From Clostridia bacterium (GTDB lineage Bacteria; Bacillota; Clostridia; Christensenellales; CAG-314), in contig JAVVRZ010000001.1 in the NCBI GenBank assembly GCA_036654455.1, positions 257,345-321,344 on the forward strand: a stretch of 64,000 nucleotides of DNA, read 5' to 3'. Positions 15,824 through 23,458 of this stretch are shown in pieces. The stretch's first letter is position 1; every line of letters starts with the position of its first letter. Both the position numbers and the translations under genes were made by a program. Below the pieces are notes generated by a model. The model saw only the letters and a program-made list of their open reading frames with translations, had not been told where the DNA came from and searched no databases.

Positions 15824-16820
15824 ACTTTTTTGCCTCGATAATCGAGTCTAATTCTATTAAAAGCTTGCCTGTTTCTTGTATGGAAATACATTCGTCAATT
15901 TTAGAATATCCGTATTTTTGGCTATCTCTACCGCAGTTTAAATAGCTCTCTAACATAATTCCGCCTATTTGGTCAAAGTGATTTGTAACTGCGTCAATGG
16001 CGTTTGCCGATTGATTACTCGCCCTCTTATCGCTGTTTGCGTGCGAGCAATCTATTAAAATAAAGTTATTTTTTATATCTAATTGCTTATATAGACCGTT
16101 TAATTTTTCCAGCGTTAGGTCGTTACAGTTATTATAATTTATGTCTTTAAAAGTGTATCCCCTTAAACAAGCGTGGGCAAGTTTATTGCCCGAAGTCAAA
16201 TAAGTCAAGTTATTATCAATTACTGTTTTTGGGTTAGAAATACAAAATATTGATTGAGCAAGCGCAGTCAAATTGCCCGAAGTATTGTTCTTTACGCCAA
16301 CGGGTATATCTAGTCCGCTGGCAAAATTACGATGCAGGGTTGATTCGCTTGTGCGTGCGCCTAAAAAATAATAAGATATTAAATCTTTGCAATATTTATA
16401 TTGTTCAAAAAAAAGTAACTCGTCCGCTAAGGGCAAATCGGTAATTGATAAGCAATCAAGCAAAAGTTTGCGAGAAGAATAAATACCATAAGCAACGTCG
16501 ACGTTGTCGCTAGAAGAACCAAAAAACATACCAATATAGCCTTGACCTAAGGAACGAGGTTTTGCGGTGATTATTCTAGGCACAAGTAAAATATTTTTAA
16601 GTTGATGCGAATATTCAGCCAACAGATTGCAATATTCCTTAACTGCTTGCGCATCGTCGGCGGCGCAAGGACCACAAACAACTACAAAACGATTTTTTGT
16701 AGTAATAGCGTCAAACAAAAGTTTATCATTTGCTAATTTTTTAGCTCTTAAAGTCGAATTTAAAGGTAAATCTTTATATAGTTGCCTTAACGAAGGTAAT
16801 TTTGATTGAAGTGTGAACAT
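15813..16820 (-). CDS. 3-deoxy-7-phosphoheptulonate (DAHP) synthase, class I AroF/G/H type
   Basis: DAHP synthase condenses PEP and erythrose 4-phosphate, the entry to aromatic amino acid synthesis. Family segments are GPCAADD (GPCS in most), a KPR loop, GARTSESTLHR, NFASGLDIPVGVKNNTSG and DCSHANSDKR. The sequence is divergent: GxMVESHL is GGIMLESYL and the typical WKGL loop is changed. Length 335 is close to the E. coli enzymes and no chorismate mutase domain is fused. No other shikimate gene is in the window. It is convergent with ylbJ (11-bp overlap). Confidence 0.88.
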   Translation of the reverse strand: MFTLQSKLPSLRQLYKDLPLNSTLRAKKLANDKLLFDAITTKNRFVVVCGPCAADDAQAVKEYCNLLAEYSHQLKNILLVPRIITAKPRSLGQGYIGMFFGSSSDNVDVAYGIYSSRKLLLDCLSITDLPLADELLFFEQYKYCKDLISYYFLGARTSESTLHRNFASGLDIPVGVKNNTSGNLTALAQSIFCISNPKTVIDNNLTYLTSGNKLAHACLRGYTFKDINYNNCNDLTLEKLNGLYKQLDIKNNFILIDCSHANSDKRASNQSANAIDAVTNHFDQIGGIMLESYLNCGRDSQKYGYSKIDECISIQETGKLLIELDSIIEAKKFKK

Positions 16821-16902
16821 TATTTATCCTTAATTTATTTAGTTTTCGGTATAGTTTACTTGCTCGCAAGTTAAAAAGGCGTGTGAGCTGATTAATATAA
16901 TA

Positions 16903-17376
16903 TTATTTTGTAAGTAATTTTACTATGTTTTGTTCTAACCCATTCGGGACAAACTTCGAGATATCTTTGCCTAGAATAACAAGCTCCCTAACTAGACTGC
17001 TTGAAACTGCTTGAAACTGCTTATCACAAGCAAGGAAAACTGTTTCAACATTGCTAAATTGCTTGTTGATATCCGCCATATCCATTTCGTATTGAATATC
17101 TTGGGCGTTTCTACCGCTTTTAATAATCAAATTAGCGTTATTTTTAATACAAAAGTCAATTAACGCACCATCAAATTTTGCAACAACTACGTTTGGCAAG
17201 TTTGCCGTAGCTTTACAAACTAGGTTAAATCTATCTTCTAAGGCTATTGAATACTCTTTATTGCAGTTGTTGAGTACGGCAACAAATAATTTGTCACAGA
17301 GCTTGCTAGAACGAACAATTATATCAAGGTGACCAAGCGTAATCGGGCAAAAAGAACCACAAAAAACACCGTTCAT
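16903..17376 (-). CDS. coaD: Pantetheine-phosphate adenylyltransferase
   Basis: CoaD makes dephospho-CoA from 4'-phosphopantetheine and ATP. The N-terminal motif is GSFCPITLGHLDII, where TLGH is the T/HxGH nucleotide-binding signature (Cys replaces the usual Asp in SFDP). GRNAQDIQYEMDMA and SSSLVREL complete the pattern. 157 residues is standard. It follows rsmD by 5 bp, the common Firmicute pair. An internal 10-bp direct repeat at about 16990-17020 encodes part of the loop before SSSLVREL. Confidence 0.95.
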   Translation of the reverse strand: MNGVFCGSFCPITLGHLDIIVRSSKLCDKLFVAVLNNCNKEYSIALEDRFNLVCKATANLPNVVVAKFDGALIDFCIKNNANLIIKSGRNAQDIQYEMDMADINKQFSNVETVFLACDKQFQAVSSSLVRELVILGKDISKFVPNGLEQNIVKLLTK

Positions 17377-17381
17377 AATTT

Positions 17382-17924
17382 TTAAACTCCTAATTTATAA
17401 AAAGTAAAATTAATTGTGCCGACTTTTTTAATTCTATATTGATGCAAAATATCAACCGAAGTTGGTAAAATTGTTTTTAGCGAAGATTCGCATACAATAA
17501 TCGCTTGGGGAGAAAGCAAATTATATTTGCAAAGAAGTTGAAGCGCATTAACATAGTAATCGCACATATAAGGGGGGTCGATAAAAACTATGTCAAATTT
17601 ACCGTCAAGCATAGCAAGAGCGGTTTGATAATCGCTTTTAATCACCGATATTTCGTCAAGGCAAACAAAACGTTGAGCATTTTGCTTGACAGCTTCAATA
17701 CTAATTGAATCTTGGTCGACAAATACCGTTTGAATTGCTCCCCTACTTAACGCTTCGAAGCCTAACGAACCCGAACCTGCAAAAAGGTCTAGTACTCTTA
17801 CGCCTTCTAAGTCAAATTGAAGAATATTAAATAAAGTTTCTTTGGCTCGGTCAAGCGTAGGACGAGCTTGGTTATTGGGAATAATTATGTTTCTTCCCTT
17901 AAATTTTCCACTAATAATTTTCAT
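17382..17924 (-). CDS. rsmD: 16S rRNA (guanine966-N2)-methyltransferase RsmD
   Basis: RsmD methylates G966 of 16S rRNA. The SAM-binding Rossmann motif DLFAGSGSLGFEALSRGA and the catalytic IDPPY box are both present, after the N-terminal RPTLDRAKETLFNIL segment. Length 180 is normal. First gene of the rsmD-coaD pair. Confidence 0.95.
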   Translation of the reverse strand: MKIISGKFKGRNIIIPNNQARPTLDRAKETLFNILQFDLEGVRVLDLFAGSGSLGFEALSRGAIQTVFVDQDSISIEAVKQNAQRFVCLDEISVIKSDYQTALAMLDGKFDIVFIDPPYMCDYYVNALQLLCKYNLLSPQAIIVCESSLKTILPTSVDILHQYRIKKVGTINFTFYKLGV

Positions 17925-17992
17925 AGTTACATATTACCACATAATCAATATTTTTAACAAGTTAAAAATGACACTTGTAAGGTTTTTAATGT

Positions 17993-18952
17993 TTAATATT
18001 TATCTAAAACAAATAATTTTTGTGTTTTGAGTAATTCCGTTAAAGAAATATTTCCAAAAACACATTTTGTGAGTTCTTCGACGGTAAGATTTGTAAAAGT
18101 GGTATTTTTATCTTCTTTATGCGAAAAAGAAATTTTAGTATTAGAATTGCTTACGATTAATTTGTAATAACCATTGTTAAGAGGAAAAAAATTGTCGGTC
18201 AAATAAAAATTGTAACTGCCACAACTATCATATTTAATATGTTTAAGCAAATATTTTACGTTGACGATTCTTACCATTAAGTCCCAGTTATCAGGAGTAT
18301 TTAAACCGCTAGCTAAACTAGGATAAATTGAAGAAACATCGCCGGAATAATCAAGCAAATGCCCTAAGCGGTCAAGACAAACATAGCAATTTGTTAGCCC
18401 TAATTTGTAAGAATTTATTGTAAAATTAGACACTTTCCACTCGCTAAGCAGTTGCGTATAACGAGCTAAATCTCTAATTATGTAGCCATCGAAATTTTTA
18501 CAATATTGTTCGTAACAAGATAGCAAAAACGAGGGTCGCAAGTCGTTAAGAATTGAAAATTGTTGTTGAACTGCCGTTTGAGGCTTTGAATTGACTTGTA
18601 TGCGGGTAAAATCATATTTGGTGTAATATGTAAAGGAAAATGGCGACAGAACTACGAAGGGCGTTCTACGAGCGTAAAGAAGGTTTAAAGCTTTGTAGAT
18701 TACCTTTTCCATAATACGTTTTCCACGCAGGTCAGGCAAGGTCGCAGCTGCGCTAACATAAGAAAAATTAAAAGTCTTACCCCTTAAAAACATTTTTTTA
18801 GTGACAAGGTGCAAGGCGGAAACAATTTTTCGATTTATTTTATGCGTTACAGTGTTGCGAGGCAAAAAATAATTATCAAAAAAGAACTCTACTTCTTGGT
18901 CCAAGTCGTCAAATGATTTTTTATATAATTCTACTAATTCGCTTTTTTTCAT
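17993..18952 (-). CDS. Eis-like GNAT acetyltransferase
   Basis: Predicted acetyltransferase of the Eis-like branch (N-terminal tandem GNAT fold with a sterol-carrier-like C-terminus). The acetyl-CoA loop is in VSAAATLPDLRGKRIMEKV (about residues 68-86), followed by VLSPFSFTYYTKYDF, which matches the Eis pattern PFxxxFYxKxGY. Substrate unknown. I choose the ATG at 18952 (MKKSELVELYKK); a frame extension of six residues runs into the promoter. A TATAAT lies six bases before this ATG, so the mRNA may be leaderless. 319 residues, somewhat shorter than Eis. Confidence 0.75.
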   Translation of the reverse strand: MKKSELVELYKKSFDDLDQEVEFFFDNYFLPRNTVTHKINRKIVSALHLVTKKMFLRGKTFNFSYVSAAATLPDLRGKRIMEKVIYKALNLLYARRTPFVVLSPFSFTYYTKYDFTRIQVNSKPQTAVQQQFSILNDLRPSFLLSCYEQYCKNFDGYIIRDLARYTQLLSEWKVSNFTINSYKLGLTNCYVCLDRLGHLLDYSGDVSSIYPSLASGLNTPDNWDLMVRIVNVKYLLKHIKYDSCGSYNFYLTDNFFPLNNGYYKLIVSNSNTKISFSHKEDKNTTFTNLTVEELTKCVFGNISLTELLKTQKLFVLDKY

Positions 18953-18958
18953 TGAAAT

Positions 18959-18986
18959 ATTATAGCACAAGAAATAACAAAATCAA
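18959..18986 (-). promoter_or_regulatory. Promoter giving a possible leaderless mRNA for the Eis-like gene
   Basis: TTGATT, 16-bp spacer, TATAAT on the minus strand; the -10 ends six bases before the ATG, so transcription should begin at or next to the start codon. Confidence 0.5.
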
Positions 18987-19030
18987 TTGAAATTAATTAA
19001 AAAATATGTTAATATATATAAGAGGTGATT

Positions 19031-19480
19031 ATGAAATTTAAATATAAAACGCCGTTACTGGCTCAAATAGTAATTTATATCTTATTGTGCGTGCAAACAG
19101 CAGTTATTTTTCTTGCAATTAGTAAAATATTTGGTTGGTTTACCTTTAATAACAATAATTTGTGGCTTGATATTCTTGAAATTGTTATAAGCGTAATTGT
19201 CATTGTCGCAAGCATATTTCTACTTACAACAAAATATATAGTAGATAAAGAAAAAATTAAAGTAAAATTCGGTTTCTTTGACCTTACAAGCGGAAGATTT
19301 TACATCAATCGCATCGCTAGCATTGTAACCGATAGCAAAACAAATAAATTATTTATAAATATACAAGAAAAAAACGGCGAGCCGTCGATTATTGAAATTG
19401 CAATTTACGCAAATAGCTTTGATGGTTTTATCACGGCTATAACAGCGGTTAACCCATCTATCGAGACCCTAGTCAATTAA
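19031..19480 (+). CDS. Small membrane protein with a PH-like C-terminal domain
   Basis: Two hydrophobic segments (about residues 11-35 and 45-66) are followed by a soluble domain with the pattern TTKYIVDKEKIKVKFGFFDLTSGRFYINRIASI, typical of bacterial PH-like domains. Function unknown. I start at the ATG at 19031, eight bases after the AGAGGTG Shine-Dalgarno start; the longer GTG start overlaps that ribosome binding site. It ends 1 bp before rdgB and is co-transcribed with it. Confidence 0.65.
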   Translation: MKFKYKTPLLAQIVIYILLCVQTAVIFLAISKIFGWFTFNNNNLWLDILEIVISVIVIVASIFLLTTKYIVDKEKIKVKFGFFDLTSGRFYINRIASIVTDSKTNKLFINIQEKNGEPSIIEIAIYANSFDGFITAITAVNPSIETLVN

Positions 19481-19481
19481 T

Positions 19482-20063
19482 ATGGATTTACTTATCGCTA
19501 GCAACAATTTAGGTAAAATTGCCGAATTTAAAGCAATGTTAAGCGACAAATACAAAAATATCTATGGTCTTAAAGAATACGGCATAGTTTGCGATATAGA
19601 AGAAACCGGACAAAGTTTTGAAGAAAATGCAAAAATTAAAGCTACGTTTATTAAGAATTTACTAGGCATTAAACAAATTGATATTCTAGCCGACGACAGC
19701 GGACTATGCGTAGACGCTTTAAATGGCGCTCCTAGCATATATTCGGCAAGGTTTAGCGGTATTGACGCTACCGATAAACAAAATAGAGATAAATTATTAA
19801 ACTGTTTAAACGGTATTGCCAATCGTAAAGCATATTTTGAAGCATATCTAGTCTTAATTAAAGCAAACGGACAAATTATTACTGCAAACGGCAGGGCTTA
19901 TGGCGAAATTACCACAGAAGAAATAGGCGAATTTGGCTTTGGCTACGACTCTATTTTTTATAGTTACGAGTTAAACGCTACTTTTGCAAGCGCAAATATA
20001 GCTCAAAAAGACAAAATTAGTCATCGTGCAAAAGCTTTAATAAATTTACTCAATATTTTATAA
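19482..20063 (+). CDS. rdgB: XTP/dITP diphosphatase (RdgB/HAM1)
   Basis: Removes non-canonical purine nucleoside triphosphates (ITP, dITP, XTP) from the pool. Motifs: SNNLGKIAEF at the N-terminus, FEENAKIKA, LADDSGLCVDAL, GAPSIYSARFSG, FGFGYDSIF and SHRAKAL. 193 residues, standard. Ends before a strong bidirectional terminator. Confidence 0.95.
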   Translation: MDLLIASNNLGKIAEFKAMLSDKYKNIYGLKEYGIVCDIEETGQSFEENAKIKATFIKNLLGIKQIDILADDSGLCVDALNGAPSIYSARFSGIDATDKQNRDKLLNCLNGIANRKAYFEAYLVLIKANGQIITANGRAYGEITTEEIGEFGFGYDSIFYSYELNATFASANIAQKDKISHRAKALINLLNIL

Positions 20064-20128
20064 AATTTAAGTTAGCCTTAGTTATGCTTAAACAATTAAA
20101 CTAAAACATCTAATTTGTAATTTATTAA

Positions 20129-20164
20129 AAAACAACTCAAAAATATTTTTGAGTTGTTTTATTT
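20129..20164 (+). terminator. Bidirectional terminator between rdgB and the flavoprotein gene
   Basis: AACAACTCAAAAA/TTTTTGAGTTGTT, perfect 13-bp stem, with T-rich tails on both strands. It serves the convergent genes on either side. Confidence 0.85.
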
Positions 20165-20269
20165 ATTTTATAATTACAGATATTCTAGTTTTTAAATATT
20201 GTTAGTCTAAAATGTTATAAAAATAAAATTAATATACTTTTAAAAAAATTTTAAAAAAATACCCAAAAC

Positions 20270-21463
20270 TTAGCGATTGCTTAAAAGCGAATTTATAGAT
20301 TTGGCGCAAATACCGGCGCTACTCCACGCAAATTGAAGATTATATCCCCCACAGTTGCCGTCAATATCAAGAAGCTCGCCGATAAAATATAAATCTTCGA
20401 CTAGGTTTGAGCTCATTGTTTGAGCGTCAACTTGCGATAAATCTACTCCGCCTTTTGTAACTTGCGATTTGTCAAAAGGTAAAACGCTAAGTTGAGTTAG
20501 AGAAACCTTTTTTACAAGATTGCAAATTCTTATAGCGTCGACTTGACTAAGTGGCGTAGAGACGTCATAGCCTAACTTAAACAACAAATTTAAGGCTATT
20601 TTGTTATTGAGTAGCCCTGTAAAAAGATTTTCACACGTTAAATTTGTTTTGCATCTATTTGTAATTATCGTATCTATATCAATATCGGGAAAAAGGTCAA
20701 GTTCAATTTTGCTATTGTTATCAATTTTAAAGCGAGAAAGTTCAAAAATAGCAATACCACTTATGCCATAATCTTTAAACATAACTTCGCCGTTTACGCT
20801 TTGAACTAGCCTACCGCTATTATATAAACTTGCCTTAACATTTGCTTTTATTCCGTTAAGCCCTTTTAAAAAGGCGTCGACGCACTTAATTGGCGCAAGC
20901 GAAGGATAAAGCGCAGTTAAAGTATGCCCTAATTGCGTAACAAGTTTGTAACAAGGGTTACTTGTAACGCTACTGTTACCGCCACCGCAAAGAATAACTA
21001 TATCTTGATAATATGTTTTGCCTTCGTTGTCGGTAAGAAAGAACTTAGCGTTCTTCTTTGTAATGCTAACGATTTCACAATTACATATAATTTTAACGTT
21101 GCTGTTTAAATTTAACCGCAAAACATCAAGAACGGTGCTTGCTTGATAGGTCGCAGGGTAAATAAGGTCGTCTTGATATGTCAAAAGCAAACCCAACTTT
21201 TCAAAAGCTTTTATTGTGTCTTCTACGCTAAAATTAGTAAAAATTTGCTTAGCAAACTCAAAATTGTTGTAATTAAGACAAAATTTATCTAAGTCGTTGC
21301 AACTATGCAAATTACTTAAATTACATCTGCCATTGCCGGTTTGTAGAAGTTTTTTGCCGACACGGTCATTTTTTTCAAATATTGTTACTTTGTAATCGGC
21401 TTTAAGCATATTAGCGACAAATAGTCCGCTTGCTCCACCGCCTACTATGGCTACGTTTTTCAT
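20270..21463 (-). CDS. HI0933/BaiN-like FAD-dependent oxidoreductase
   Basis: Flavoprotein of the HI0933 (YhiN) family; members include the bile-acid dehydrogenase BaiN, but most have unknown substrates. The dinucleotide-binding motif VAIVGGGASGLFVA starts at residue 3, then VGKKLLQTGNGRCNLSN, VILCGGG and the C-terminal GELLDIDGNCGGYNLQFAWSSG-like segment. The start at 21463 is preceded by GGGGAGA, and the open frame extends 13 residues further without support. 397 residues, family length. Confidence 0.88.
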   Translation of the reverse strand: MKNVAIVGGGASGLFVANMLKADYKVTIFEKNDRVGKKLLQTGNGRCNLSNLHSCNDLDKFCLNYNNFEFAKQIFTNFSVEDTIKAFEKLGLLLTYQDDLIYPATYQASTVLDVLRLNLNSNVKIICNCEIVSITKKNAKFFLTDNEGKTYYQDIVILCGGGNSSVTSNPCYKLVTQLGHTLTALYPSLAPIKCVDAFLKGLNGIKANVKASLYNSGRLVQSVNGEVMFKDYGISGIAIFELSRFKIDNNSKIELDLFPDIDIDTIITNRCKTNLTCENLFTGLLNNKIALNLLFKLGYDVSTPLSQVDAIRICNLVKKVSLTQLSVLPFDKSQVTKGGVDLSQVDAQTMSSNLVEDLYFIGELLDIDGNCGGYNLQFAWSSAGICAKSINSLLSNR

Positions 21464-21526
21464 TTTTTCTCCCCTAGCTCTTGCGTATTTTAAGTTTACC
21501 ACATCTTTGTCTTTTTCACAACTTCT

Positions 21527-21638
21527 ACATTAAACTGTTAATTTTAATTTTATTTAAACAATTACATTAAATTGTTAAATTTAAATTTATTTCAACATTT
21601 ATATTAAATTGTTAATTTTAAATTTTATTTCAACAATT
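21527..21638. repeat. Three degenerate tandem copies of a 37-38 bp AT-rich unit
   Basis: Units 21527-21563, 21564-21600 and 21601-21638 align over their length: each begins ACATTAAA/ATATTAAA, then TTGTTAA, AT-rich centre, TTATTT, AACA(A)TT. The period equals that of the 6160-6307 array although the sequence differs. Confidence 0.75.
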
Positions 21639-21757
21639 TAAATAGGTAATATTTACCAAGTAGTTAAAGATTGCCACCAAGTTTGCATTACTATTAGTTT
21701 TCTTGCAAAATATATTGCTACAAATACAAATACACCACAACATAGTGCGGTGTATCT

Positions 21758-21814
<57 letters not shown>

Positions 21815-21833
<19 letters not shown>

Positions 21834-22015
21834 ATAGTTTATTTAATTTTTTTATAATATGCTACTTGACTACCAGCAATCTTTTCTTTGCCGTTGGTAG
21901 AGCAAGCACTTCCGGGTCGCAATTACAAATTGCTCCCCGCTTTGGCTAACAAATTGCCAAAGGGCAATTTGTCTTAACGCGTCGCGCCAACTGAGCTATA
22001 TCCCCATAGTTTATT
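21815..22015. repeat. 29-bp direct duplication of the tRNA-Ala 5' part with a 143-bp structured insert
   Basis: The 29 bp at 21815-21843 (D-arm and acceptor 5' half of tRNA-Ala plus 10 bp upstream) recur exactly at 21987-22015. The segment between holds two hairpins, GCAATT/AATTGC (near 21920-21934) inside a CGGG/CCCG pair, and ACAAATTGCC/GGCAATTTGT (21949-21972). It also contains a plus-strand GTTGGTAGAGC that resembles a tRNA D-arm. No gene is visible. Confidence 0.85.
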
Positions 22016-22265
22016 AAATTTATATCAAAATAATATTTAGCAATTATGCTATAATTAACAAATGTTAAAAAATGGCAAACAAATAATACTAAAAATAATC
22101 TTACAAATTAAAGCAAACTGTTAGTTGAGCTTAATACTAATAGAAGAATAAACAATATATTAGATAAGGTCAATATCAAAGTTTGAAAAACGCTAAGCAG
22201 TATTTCACATAATATTTTATTGCTTATATATTATATAATCTATAATAGTTTTTGTCAATATTTAT

Positions 22266-22294
22266 TTGTCATTTTATAAAGTATATGCTATAAT
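22266..22294 (+). promoter_or_regulatory. Strong sigma-A promoter for an unknown transcript
   Basis: TTGTCA, 17-bp spacer, perfect TATAAT. The predicted start (about 22301) coincides with the base of the hairpin at 22299-22343. Confidence 0.65.
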
Positions 22295-22298
22295 AATT

Positions 22299-22440
22299 AA
22301 GATACTTAGGGGAAAAGCAAATATCAAGCCCGTTAAGTATCTTGCCAATATACCGTTTAGTTTTGAGGCGTCAAACTTTACAAATGTATATTCGCAGGAC
22401 TTATGCTTAAAATATACTTCGTGACAAAATTTAACTGCAT
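22299..22440 (+). ncRNA. Candidate structured non-coding RNA
   Basis: Starts with a 10-bp stem AAGATACTTA/TAAGTATCTT (22299-22308 with 22334-22343) extended by GGG/CCC. It is followed by a GTTTTGA/TCAAAC hairpin with a GGCG loop and a GTATATT/AATATAC hairpin. No ORF, no ribosome binding site and no clear terminator. It does not match 6S RNA, SRP RNA, tmRNA or RNase P signatures known to me. The 3' end is uncertain. Confidence 0.35.
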
Positions 22441-22455
22441 AATTGCATTATTTTG

Positions 22456-22484
22456 TTGACAAACTTATGCCAAAGTGCTAAAAT
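22456..22484 (+). promoter_or_regulatory. Promoter of the seven-tRNA cluster
   Basis: TTGACA, 17-bp spacer, TAAAAT, ending 16 bp before tRNA-Gly. Confidence 0.75.
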
Positions 22485-22500
22485 TTTTAAGCGTGTTTGT

Positions 22501-22574
22501 GCGGGTGTGGTATAGTGGTAATACGGCAGCCTTCCAAGCTGCAGTTGTGGGTCCGATTCCCATCACCCGCTCCA
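22501..22574 (+). tRNA. tRNA-Gly(TCC)
   Basis: Acceptor GCGGGTG/CACCCGC, anticodon stem GCAGC/GCTGC with loop CTTCCAA, anticodon TCC, encoded CCA. First of seven co-oriented tRNA genes. Confidence 0.95.
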
Positions 22575-22583
22575 AGTTGATTT

Positions 22584-22660
22584 GTGCCTGTAGCTCAGCT
22601 GGATAGAGCATCGGCCTTCTAAGCCGGTTGTCGGGGGTTCGAATCCCTTCAGGCACGCCA
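22584..22660 (+). tRNA. tRNA-Arg(TCT)
   Basis: Acceptor GTGCCTG/CAGGCAC, anticodon loop CTTCTAA (TCT), T-arm GGGGGTTCGAATCCC, encoded CCA. Confidence 0.95.
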
Positions 22661-22664
22661 ATAT

Positions 22665-22742
22665 GGTGGGCGTAGCTCAGTTGGTTAGAGTGCCAGACTG
22701 TGACTCTGGATGTCGTGGGTTCGAGTCCCATTGCCCACCCCA
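22665..22742 (+). tRNA. tRNA-His(GTG)
   Basis: Acceptor GTGGGCG with an encoded extra G-1 pairing with C73, anticodon stem CCAGA/TCTGG with loop CTGTGAC (GTG), encoded CCA. Confidence 0.94.
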
Positions 22743-22768
22743 GTACAATTTTTATACTTACTCGTTAT

Positions 22769-22843
22769 AGGGGTGTAGCCAAGCGGTAAGGCATCAGACT
22801 TTGACTCTGACATGCGTAGGTCCAAATCCTGCCACCCCTGCCA
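22769..22843 (+). tRNA. tRNA-Gln(TTG)
   Basis: Acceptor AGGGGTG/CACCCCT, anticodon loop CTTTGAC (TTG), T-arm AGGTCCAAATCCT, encoded CCA. Confidence 0.94.
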
Positions 22844-22850
22844 AAATTTT

Positions 22851-22926
22851 GACCCATTAGCTCAGTTGGTAGAGCACATGACTTTTAATCATGGTGTCCC
22901 GCGTTCGAGTCGCGGATGGGTCACCA
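22851..22926 (+). tRNA. tRNA-Lys(TTT)
   Basis: Acceptor GACCCAT/ATGGGTC, anticodon stem CATGA/TCATG with loop CTTTTAA (TTT), encoded CCA. Confidence 0.95.
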
Positions 22927-22931
22927 AATAG

Positions 22932-23007
22932 GCGCCTTTAGCTCAGTTGGTAGAGCACCTGACTCTTAATCAGGGTGTCCAGGGTTCGAGTCCCTGAAGG
23001 CGCACCA
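22932..23007 (+). tRNA. tRNA-Lys(CTT)
   Basis: Acceptor GCGCCTT/AAGGCGC, anticodon stem CCTGA/TCAGG with loop CTCTTAA (CTT), encoded CCA. Confidence 0.94.
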
Positions 23008-23041
23008 CCAACTGAGGATGAAGATATTCATCCTTTATTTT

Positions 23042-23128
23042 GCGGATATGGCGGAATTGGCAGACGCGCTAGACTTAGGATCTAGTGGATTCACTTTCGT
23101 GCAGGTTCAACTCCTGTTATCCGCACCA
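23042..23128 (+). tRNA. tRNA-Leu(TAG)
   Basis: Class II tRNA of 87 nt with a long variable arm. Acceptor GCGGATA/TATCCGC, anticodon stem CTAGA/TCTAG with loop CTTAGGA (TAG), encoded CCA. Last of the cluster. Confidence 0.95.
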
Positions 23129-23458
23129 AAACTTAGCCGATTAGGCTTAACTAGCTCTACAATCGTTATAATGTGTTTAAGTCGTAGTTTTTCTAAACAT
23201 ATTTGACCGTGTAGGGTTTTTTATTTATTAATTTTTACCGTTTCCCCCTATTTACAAAAAGTTTTATCGCTTCTTCCCCTATTTATTAAAGTTTTATTTT
23301 TCGATAATAAACAAAAACCACTTTTAGAGCTAAATTTCCTAAATACAAAAATTCTCTATCTAAATTAGATAGAGAATTATTTAAGAATATCTTTTTTGTT
23401 AAATAAATACTAAAAGTAAAATGTTAAATTATCTTATGTATATAAAAAGTAACAAATA
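23129..23458. other. Gap between tRNA-Leu and the GGDEF gene
   Basis: No gene. It contains a degenerate 31-bp tandem pair around 23238-23300 (CCCCTATTTA...AGTTTTAT twice) and the terminator of the GGDEF gene at 23350-23378. Confidence 0.6.
23345..23378 (-). terminator. Terminator of the GGDEF gene
   Basis: Perfect 14-bp stem AATTCTCTATCTAA/TTAGATAGAGAATT with a 1-nt centre; minus-strand T-run follows. About 80 bp after the gene's stop. Confidence 0.75.

Larger units (their letters stand above)
22016..22500. other. 485-bp non-coding region upstream of the tRNA cluster
   Basis: No credible protein gene. It holds two sigma-A-like promoters (22266-22294 and 22456-22484) and a stem-rich transcribed segment between them. 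The first part (22016-22260) is AT-rich with nothing I can name. Confidence 0.6.

Noticed and set aside
16960-17030. Functional direct repeat
   Set aside because: The ACTGCTTGAA repeat is within coaD and encodes a normal-length loop before SSSLVREL.
22299-22440. 6S RNA, SRP RNA or tmRNA
   Set aside because: No long closing stem pairing both ends with a central bubble, no GGAAGCAGC-type SRP motif, and no tRNA-like ends were seen.
22465-22731. Minus-strand ORF of 88 codons
   Set aside because: It is the reverse complement of tRNA-Gly, tRNA-Arg and tRNA-His genes.
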